Source: an uncultured Latescibacterota bacterium (GTDB lineage: Bacteria > Latescibacterota > UBA2968). From it: a stretch of 64,000 nucleotides of DNA. The stretch spans positions 3,852,522 to 3,916,521 of the forward strand of contig OX638329.1 in the NCBI GenBank assembly GCA_951812755.1, in the 5' to 3' direction. Shown here in pieces: positions 58,157 through 64,000 of this stretch. Made by a program: the position numbers and the translations under genes. Numbering within the stretch: the stretch's first letter is position 1; each line of letters opens with the position of its first letter. Below the pieces are notes generated by a model, which saw only the letters and a list, made by a program, of their open reading frames with translations, did no database searches and was not told the DNA's origin.

Positions 58157-58912
58157 ATGAAGTATCGACATCTTCCCCTGATCCTCGCACTCCTCATTGC
58201 ATGCAGCTATAGCGCGAGTGACGCGGGCCATCACCTGAAGAGCGAGCAAAAAAGCGAAAGTGCCAAACAAATGGCGCCAAAACCCGTCATGATCGCCGAT
58301 GCCAATCTGCGTGCGGTTATTGCGGATTCTCTAAACATGGCGAGCGATGCGGTGATCACCACGGCTGACATGGCAAAATTGCGACGCCTTGTTGCGCCAA
58401 ATGCAAACATCAGCGATTTGAGCGGACTCGAGCATGCAACCAATTTGACAGTACTGAACCTTGGTGCTACGCGCGTAGAAAACAAGGTCGCCAATAGCAA
58501 CGCCGTCTCTGACCTTTCGGCACTTTCCGGTTTGAAAAAACTGCGAACGCTGAATCTTACCCGCAATAATGTATCCGACATCTCGGCACTTGCTAAATTA
58601 ACCAATTTGAGAACGCTGAATCTCAGTGCGAACCGCAACGTCTCTGATATTTCGGCACTTTCTGGGGCGACCAAAATGAGAAACTTGAATCTCTCCAGCA
58701 ACAAAGTCGCGGATATTTCGGCAGTGTCGGGCATGGCCGAGTTGAAAACCCTGGGGCTGAACAACAACAAAGTCATGGATATAGCACCGGCCGCGGGCCT
58801 GGCCAATCTGGCAACACTGAATATCAGGCGCAACGCCCTGAATGAAGCATCGATGAAAACGCATATTCCCGCCTTGACAAAAAAAGGCGTTAAGGTAAAT
58901 ACCGACAGCTAA
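58157..58912 (+). CDS. Secreted leucine-rich-repeat protein
   Basis: A 251-residue protein; ATG follows TGGAGG. The N-terminus has LPLILALLIACSYSASDAG, possibly lipid-modified at the Cys. About six to seven LRRs of ~22 residues follow: NISDLSGLEHATNLTVLNLGA, NVSDISALAKLTNLRTLNLSA. The cap segment (IADANLRAVIADSLNMASDAVITTADMAKL) is the one seen in the fragment at 27612. It is presumably a surface or periplasmic binding protein. Confidence 0.85.
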   Translation: MKYRHLPLILALLIACSYSASDAGHHLKSEQKSESAKQMAPKPVMIADANLRAVIADSLNMASDAVITTADMAKLRRLVAPNANISDLSGLEHATNLTVLNLGATRVENKVANSNAVSDLSALSGLKKLRTLNLTRNNVSDISALAKLTNLRTLNLSANRNVSDISALSGATKMRNLNLSSNKVADISAVSGMAELKTLGLNNNKVMDIAPAAGLANLATLNIRRNALNEASMKTHIPALTKKGVKVNTDS

Positions 58913-58941
58913 ATACCTGTGAAAATCTCAGGTCATAACCA

Positions 58942-58977
58942 AACGAGTTCGCTCAGTGGAAGCTGGGCGAACTCGTT
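58942..58977 (+). terminator. Terminator after the LRR gene
   Basis: AACGAGTTCGC and GCGAACTCGTT form perfect 11-bp arms around 14 bases, followed by GTTGTT. Confidence 0.65.
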
Positions 58978-58999
58978 GTTGTTAAAAAGAAAAGACATC

Positions 59000-60817
59000 A
59001 TGAAATCAATCGCTGCAATAATCATCCTTATGCTGAGTATCCAAACAAATGCAGAAGCATTCACCCCCCCGGATAGGGATCAGATTCTAATGACCTTAAA
59101 ACCTGGTCACCCGCGCCTGATGATGGATGCAAACACCCTCGCACGCATCAAAAAGCAAATTACCCAGGACACTGTTGCTGCAAAAATCTATCGCAGGATC
59201 AAGCGAGAAACCCGGGAAATACTCACGCAAAAACCTTCAAAATACAGCATCCCTGACGGAAGGCGGTTACTCTCCACCAGCCGCCGCGTGAAAGAGCGCG
59301 TGCGGCAACTCGCCTTTCTCTATCTCATGGAGGGTGGAAAACCCTATTTGGAACGCGCCTGGGCCGAACTCGAAGCCGCAGCGCGATTCAAAGACTGGAA
59401 TCCCGGTCACTTTCTCGACACTGCAGAAATGACCTATGCCTTTGCCGTTGGATACGACTGGTTATACGACCATTGGACAGAAGACCAGCGTAGCATCCTT
59501 CGCAGTGCTATAGTGGAAAAGGGTCTCAAACCCGGCTTAAAAGGCTATCGTGAAAACGCCTGGTGGGCGCGCAGTCACAACAACTGGAACCAGGTCTGCA
59601 ATGGTGGGCTTGGCATGGGCGCGCTCGTCATAGCCGATGAAGAACCAGAACTCGCCAGTGAAATTCTCCACTCGGGCATCAAAGGTATTCCCCTATCGAT
59701 GAATTTTTACGCACCCGATGGCGCGGGTATCGAAGGCGTCACCTATTGGGATTATGGTACGCGTTACAACGTGCTCTTTTTATCCAGCCTGTTCAGCGCA
59801 CTCGGCACGGACTTTGATCTCACAGCCACACCCGGGTTCAAAGAAAGCGGGGATTATCAGATTTACATCTCGGGGGCGGATCGCTACAGTTTTGACTTTG
59901 CCGATTGCGGGTTGCGGCGCATGAGTTCTCCCATGCACTTCTGGATGGGCAAGCACTACGGCATACAACACTATAGCTGGTTCCGCTACGATACGCTCAG
60001 ACAACACGGCAGGGGAACTGTGCTCGACTTGCTGTGGTTTGATGACCGTGCAAAAAACTTTGATCCCAACACCCTACCCCTCAACAAACACTTTCGCAAA
60101 GCCGATGTTGCCACCTTCCGCACATCGTGGACCGACCCCAATGCACTGGTCCTGGGCATTCAAGCTGGCGGCAATTACAATCTGGGCATGCACCGACACC
60201 TCGATCAGGGCACGTTCATCCTCGAAGCACTCGGCGAGCGATGGGCTATCGACTCGGGCACGGAACGCGAAACCTATCAAAGACACCGCAACAAACGCCA
60301 ACGGTGGGAATTTTATCGCATCCGCGCCGAAGGCCATAATACCCTCGTCTTCAACCCCGGCAATGGCCCAGATCAGAATCCCAAGGCCCAATGCCCCATC
60401 ACCTCCTTCAAATCCGAGGCCAATCGCGCGACAGCTATTCTCGACCTCACCGACGTTTATGTCGATAATGCAACGCGCGCACAGCGGACCTTTGAGATGA
60501 TAGACCAAAATCATGTCGTGATCACCGACGACATTGAAGCCAAATCACCATCTGAACTCTGGTGGTTTATGCACACGAGAGCCAGTGTCAAACTCGACGG
60601 TCAAACCGCCCTTCTAACGCGCAGAGACAAACATCTCAAAGCGGAAATTTTATCGCCATCTGACGCGATATTTACAGTTCTCGACGCAACCCCCTTGCCC
60701 ACTTCCCCCAATCCCAAACAAGCCGATAATACGGGCCGCAGAAAACTGGCGATTCACTTCACAGATGTCACAACTCTTCAGATTAAAGTAAAACTCACGC
60801 CAGAGGTAAGCCCGTAA
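59000..60817 (+). CDS. Heparinase II/III-like polysaccharide lyase
   Basis: A 605-residue exported protein. Signal peptide SIAAIIILMLSIQTNAEA; an alpha-toroid domain (about 30-340: GHPRLMMDANTLARIKKQI, EMTYAFAVGYDWLYDHWTEDQ, WWARSHNNWNQVCNGGLGMGA) and the heparinase II/III beta-sandwich (FRTSWTDPNALVLGIQAGGNYNLGMHRHLDQGTFILEALGERWAIDSG). Conserved Asn/Tyr/His/Trp of the active site appear present. The target is probably an acidic glycan such as alginate, heparin or ulvan. ATG 59000 was chosen because the signal peptide starts there. Confidence 0.85.
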   Translation: MKSIAAIIILMLSIQTNAEAFTPPDRDQILMTLKPGHPRLMMDANTLARIKKQITQDTVAAKIYRRIKRETREILTQKPSKYSIPDGRRLLSTSRRVKERVRQLAFLYLMEGGKPYLERAWAELEAAARFKDWNPGHFLDTAEMTYAFAVGYDWLYDHWTEDQRSILRSAIVEKGLKPGLKGYRENAWWARSHNNWNQVCNGGLGMGALVIADEEPELASEILHSGIKGIPLSMNFYAPDGAGIEGVTYWDYGTRYNVLFLSSLFSALGTDFDLTATPGFKESGDYQIYISGADRYSFDFADCGLRRMSSPMHFWMGKHYGIQHYSWFRYDTLRQHGRGTVLDLLWFDDRAKNFDPNTLPLNKHFRKADVATFRTSWTDPNALVLGIQAGGNYNLGMHRHLDQGTFILEALGERWAIDSGTERETYQRHRNKRQRWEFYRIRAEGHNTLVFNPGNGPDQNPKAQCPITSFKSEANRATAILDLTDVYVDNATRAQRTFEMIDQNHVVITDDIEAKSPSELWWFMHTRASVKLDGQTALLTRRDKHLKAEILSPSDAIFTVLDATPLPTSPNPKQADNTGRRKLAIHFTDVTTLQIKVKLTPEVSP

Positions 60818-60900
60818 ACCTGTGCTGTGTAAACTTTGCTCTTTGCATCATCTTATTTCTTCTTTAAATTTCCCCTGTCCTCTCTCCCCATAATAACACT

Positions 60901-62142
60901 ATGTCCATCAAATTTCTACATGTTGCCGACACCCATATTGGCGTTGAAAACTACGGCCGACTCGATTCGGGTACGGGCCTTCACACGCGCTTGCAAGACT
61001 TTATCAAAAGTCTTCGGTTTGCATTTGAAAAGGCAATTAAAGAAGATGTCGATCTCGTCATCTTTGCCGGTGACGCCTATCGCTCATGCGATCCCACGCC
61101 CACACACCAGCGCGAGTTTGCATCCCTCATTCACATGCTCAGTGCCCGCGACATACCCATCGTCATGATCACCGGCAACCACGACAGCCCCGTATCTTAT
61201 GGCAAAGCCTCATCTGTTGACATCTTTGGCACACTGGGCACAAAAGGCGTCTATATCGCCTCTGAAGACCGCCTCATACCCATTGACACAAAATCTGGCC
61301 CCGTTCAAGTTGCCTGCTTGCCCTGGCTGCACCGCAGCCGCCTGTTGACTCAGGGACCCTATCACAACCTGTCGCAAGAAGAAGTCGTCGAACAACTGCA
61401 AAACCTGGGTGCCCTCTTAATTGACCATCTATCCTCACAGGTCAATCCCGCTATCCCCTCCGTTCTCGTGGGCCATCTCGCCGCTGCCGACGCCACCTTA
61501 TCCGGCTCTGAACAAACCGCAATAATTGGGCGCGATCCCGTTTTTCTTACCAGTACACTCGCCAACCCCGCCTTTGACTATGTCGCCCTGGGCCATATCC
61601 ACAAATTTCAGGACCTCAACCCCAATGCTCAACCCCCTGTCGTGTATTCCGGCAGCATTGAACGCATTGATTTTGGCGAAGAGCGAGAAACCAAAGGCGT
61701 CGTCATGGTCACAATTGAGACTCTGGAGACAGGCAGGACGACATCTTACAAATTTGTACGTACACCGGCCCGTCCCTTTTCCACGATATCGGTTGATATC
61801 GCCCCAGATCAGGACCCCACAACAGCCGTACTTGAAGCCCTCGACAAACACACCCTGACCGATGCCATTGTGCGCGTCATCTATGATTTGCCCGGCGACC
61901 GCACAGATACCGTTGACCTTAAAGCCGTCAAAAACGCGCTCGAAGATGCGTTCATGATCGCCAGCATTGCGCCCAGGCCCAGAGTCCAAAAACAGCAGCG
62001 CAGATCCAGCATTTCAGAAGATATGGACATAAAAGACGCGCTCCACGCATACTTACAAAATCACCCCGACCTCAAAAACATCGAAAAAGACCTTCAGAAT
62101 TACGGCGCGCAACTCGAAGCCGAGCTCAGAGGTAGCGAATGA
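60901..62142 (+). CDS. sbcD: SbcD exonuclease (Mre11-like)
   Basis: A 413-residue subunit of the SbcCD nuclease, which removes hairpins and processes double-strand ends. Phosphoesterase motifs: Asp10/His12 in HVADTHIG, GDAYRS, GNHDSP, GHLAA and GHIH. The C-terminal capping part (about 270-400) is shorter and variable. Its stop overlaps the sbcC start by 4 bp (ATGA), the typical operon arrangement. Confidence 0.93.
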   Translation: MSIKFLHVADTHIGVENYGRLDSGTGLHTRLQDFIKSLRFAFEKAIKEDVDLVIFAGDAYRSCDPTPTHQREFASLIHMLSARDIPIVMITGNHDSPVSYGKASSVDIFGTLGTKGVYIASEDRLIPIDTKSGPVQVACLPWLHRSRLLTQGPYHNLSQEEVVEQLQNLGALLIDHLSSQVNPAIPSVLVGHLAAADATLSGSEQTAIIGRDPVFLTSTLANPAFDYVALGHIHKFQDLNPNAQPPVVYSGSIERIDFGEERETKGVVMVTIETLETGRTTSYKFVRTPARPFSTISVDIAPDQDPTTAVLEALDKHTLTDAIVRVIYDLPGDRTDTVDLKAVKNALEDAFMIASIAPRPRVQKQQRRSSISEDMDIKDALHAYLQNHPDLKNIEKDLQNYGAQLEAELRGSE

Positions 62143-64000
62143 TTCCCATAAGCCTTTCCCTCCAGAACTTCCTCAGCTATGGCGAAAACGTGCCCCCCCT
62201 CGACTTTTCGAGCTTTCACGTCGCCTGCATATCTGGCCGCAATGGGCACGGCAAATCTGCCTTGCTCGACGCCATCACCTGGGCACTGTGGGGAGAAGCC
62301 CGCAAATCCGGTAGTGACCGTCGTCCCAACGACGGTCTGTTGCGCATTGGCACCACTGAAATGCGGGTCGATTTTGAATTTTTTCTCGAAAATGACCGCT
62401 ATCGCATCAGCCGCAGCTTTCGCAAAACTGGCAAAAGCGCGACCACTCGTCTCGAATTTCAAATTTACTCCCCAGAAACGAACGCATACAAAACCCTCTC
62501 GGAAGAAAGTGCCATACGCCAAACACAGGCCAGTATCGACACCCTGTTGCGAATGACTTATGAGACCTTTATCAACTCGGCCTTTTTGCTTCAGGGGCGC
62601 GCAGATGAATTTACGCGCTGCAAAGCGAGCCAGCGAAAAGCCCTTCTCTCAGACATTCTCGGCTTATCGCATTACGACGACCTGGCTTCTCTTGCGCGAG
62701 AGCACGCGCGCAAAGGAGATATAGAACTTGCAACAGCTCGCGCAAAAAGAGATGACATCGCGGAAACCATAGAAAAACGCGATGAATTTGTATCACAGCG
62801 CGACAGCGTCAACGCACAACTCCAGGCCTGCAATAGCGAATTGGAAAACGCGGAAAATCGCCGCGAAGCACTGCGAAAAATACGCACCCAACGCGAACGC
62901 CATGAAGCCGAGAGAGAGGCTCTCCAAAAAGACATATCGCGCACCGAATCGGACATGGGGGAACAACAAAATGCGTGTAAAAAAGCGCGGCAAGATGTGG
63001 CAGCCTATCGCGAAATCCTCGACAGAAGCGCCGAAATCACAAACGCCGCCGAAAAATATCGGACACTCCAAAAAGAAGACACAGACCTGCAGACAAAACT
63101 ACACGTCTTGAGACCACTTGAAAAACGCGCAGGAGAACTCGATCAAAAAATCGCCGACCAGCGTCACGAAGTGGAACGCCGCCTCGGCGAATGGCAAATA
63201 CGCATTGGAGATGCTGAACGCGCATTGCGAGAAACAGAGACACTTCTATCCGACCGCCAAACCATTCAAACACAGATCGAAGCATTGCACAAAGCCAGGC
63301 AACAGGACCGCGAATGGGAAGACATACGTGAAAACCGAGAGCGCGTTGAGCGCAATATTCGAGATCTCGAGCGACAAATAGATAGTACTGTTGAAAATAT
63401 AAAAGTAGATATCAACACCCGCACACATCAACTTCAGCAGACCGATGTGCTGGTAGCCGAGATTGAAGTGCGCAGAAAAACGCGGCAATCTCTCCGTGCA
63501 CAAGTAGAGGAAATCCAATCCATCGAGACCGAACGCGATGAGATTCGCAACAAAGGCAGTGCTCTCAAAATTCAGATCGAAAATGCCGGGGAACGCCTCG
63601 ACACCCTGCGCCAAAACCACAAAGACATCGCCCAACAGCAGCAAATTTTGCAAAATGTTCAGGATGCTTCGTGTCCCTTGTGCGGCAGCGAACTCGACCA
63701 GCACCACCGCGAAGAAGTAACAGCCAAACTCTCGAAGCAGTTGCGAGAACAACAGACGCAGATCACACAGTTGGAATCGGATAATCAAAAAGCCGAATCA
63801 GAACGCGAACAGCACAGACATCGCTATCAAGAGATTAAAAACCAACTCGCACAGCGTGAAGGCATCGCCCAACGCCTCGCTGAAGCCGAAGCCGCAATAA
63901 AAGAAGCCGAAAATGCCGTGCAAACCCGCGAGACATTGGCGGCTGAAATCAACGCACTAAAAATCCAATTGCGCGAACAAACCCAGAGCAGCCCGGATGC
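62139..64000 (+). CDS. sbcC: SbcC ATPase (Rad50-like), cut by the window end
   Basis: The first 620 or so residues of the SMC-type ATPase partner of SbcD. N-terminal ISLSLQNFLSYGE and Walker A GRNGHGKSALLDAI are followed by the Q-loop region FLLQGRADEF. A long coiled coil carries the zinc hook CPLCG (about residue 512). The second half with Walker B and the signature motif lies outside the window. No stop occurs before base 64000. Confidence 0.93.
   Translation, partial: MIPISLSLQNFLSYGENVPPLDFSSFHVACISGRNGHGKSALLDAITWALWGEARKSGSDRRPNDGLLRIGTTEMRVDFEFFLENDRYRISRSFRKTGKSATTRLEFQIYSPETNAYKTLSEESAIRQTQASIDTLLRMTYETFINSAFLLQGRADEFTRCKASQRKALLSDILGLSHYDDLASLAREHARKGDIELATARAKRDDIAETIEKRDEFVSQRDSVNAQLQACNSELENAENRREALRKIRTQRERHEAEREALQKDISRTESDMGEQQNACKKARQDVAAYREILDRSAEITNAAEKYRTLQKEDTDLQTKLHVLRPLEKRAGELDQKIADQRHEVERRLGEWQIRIGDAERALRETETLLSDRQTIQTQIEALHKARQQDREWEDIRENRERVERNIRDLERQIDSTVENIKVDINTRTHQLQQTDVLVAEIEVRRKTRQSLRAQVEEIQSIETERDEIRNKGSALKIQIENAGERLDTLRQNHKDIAQQQQILQNVQDASCPLCGSELDQHHREEVTAKLSKQLREQQTQITQLESDNQKAESEREQHRHRYQEIKNQLAQREGIAQRLAEAEAAIKEAENAVQTRETLAAEINALKIQLREQTQSSPD

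Overview
The window reads as chromosome of an uncultured, Gram-negative-type bacterium. Evidence for an outer membrane includes a lipoprotein, a predicted beta-barrel and a periplasmic LppC-like protein. Several Gfo/Idh/MocA oxidoreductases, a DUF6785-type membrane protein, a heparinase II/III-like lyase and SUMF1, WG-repeat and propeller proteins resemble gene sets known from Latescibacterota, Poribacteria and Planctomycetota. That placement is an inference from gene content, not a phylogeny.

Layout. 1-2.4 kb: end of proS, then glnS and tRNA-Gln(UUG). 2.46-27.47 kb: an integrated plasmid-like element of about 25 kb inserted at the 3' end of tRNA-Gln. It carries a large serine recombinase with small companions, 22-bp iterons with a replication module, a long rightward operon of small genes (RadC, Rad52-like annealing protein, several ribbon-helix-helix proteins, DUF1232), two paralogous structured RNAs linked to two paralogous envelope proteins, and a defence cargo (single-chain type IIG restriction-modification enzyme, TIR-like plus SLATT pair, FRG-domain protein, putative membrane nuclease). 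The 9-bp sequence GGGCAACCA occurs at both ends. The recombinase gene is cut at this sequence: its C-terminal 156 codons lie at the far end of the element, in the correct frame to rejoin on excision. In the integrated state its last 27 codons come from the antisense strand of tRNA-Gln and flanking DNA.

27.5-38.3 kb: an accessory region rich in relics and secreted repeat proteins (LRR, WG repeats, a 14-residue repeat stalk, SUMF1, propeller). It ends with a 1058-residue sensor-plus-sigma-54 activator, and two near-identical sigma-54-type promoters lie ahead of a propeller gene and a WG relic. HigBA and tRNA-Pro(UGG) follow. Four copies of a ~50-bp dispersed repeat and three recombinase fragments show repeated insertion and decay.

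38.4-64 kb: more ordinary chromosome. A leftward cluster holds three sugar-type oxidoreductases, an aldo/keto reductase, a flippase and a DUF6785 membrane protein. Then come GNAT, an AbiEii-like pair, VOC and a sigma/HTH regulator. A rightward series follows: CNNM-CBS, two more Gfo/Idh/MocA proteins, O-methyltransferase, a small HTH pair, a MITE, BFN nuclease, LppC-like protein, HhH/beta-barrel, LRR, heparinase-like lyase, sbcD and sbcC (cut by the window end).

Functionally, the element looks able to excise, replicate as a plasmid, recombine DNA and protect its host. The 27-38 kb region looks like a surface-protein locus governed by its own sigma-54 activator.
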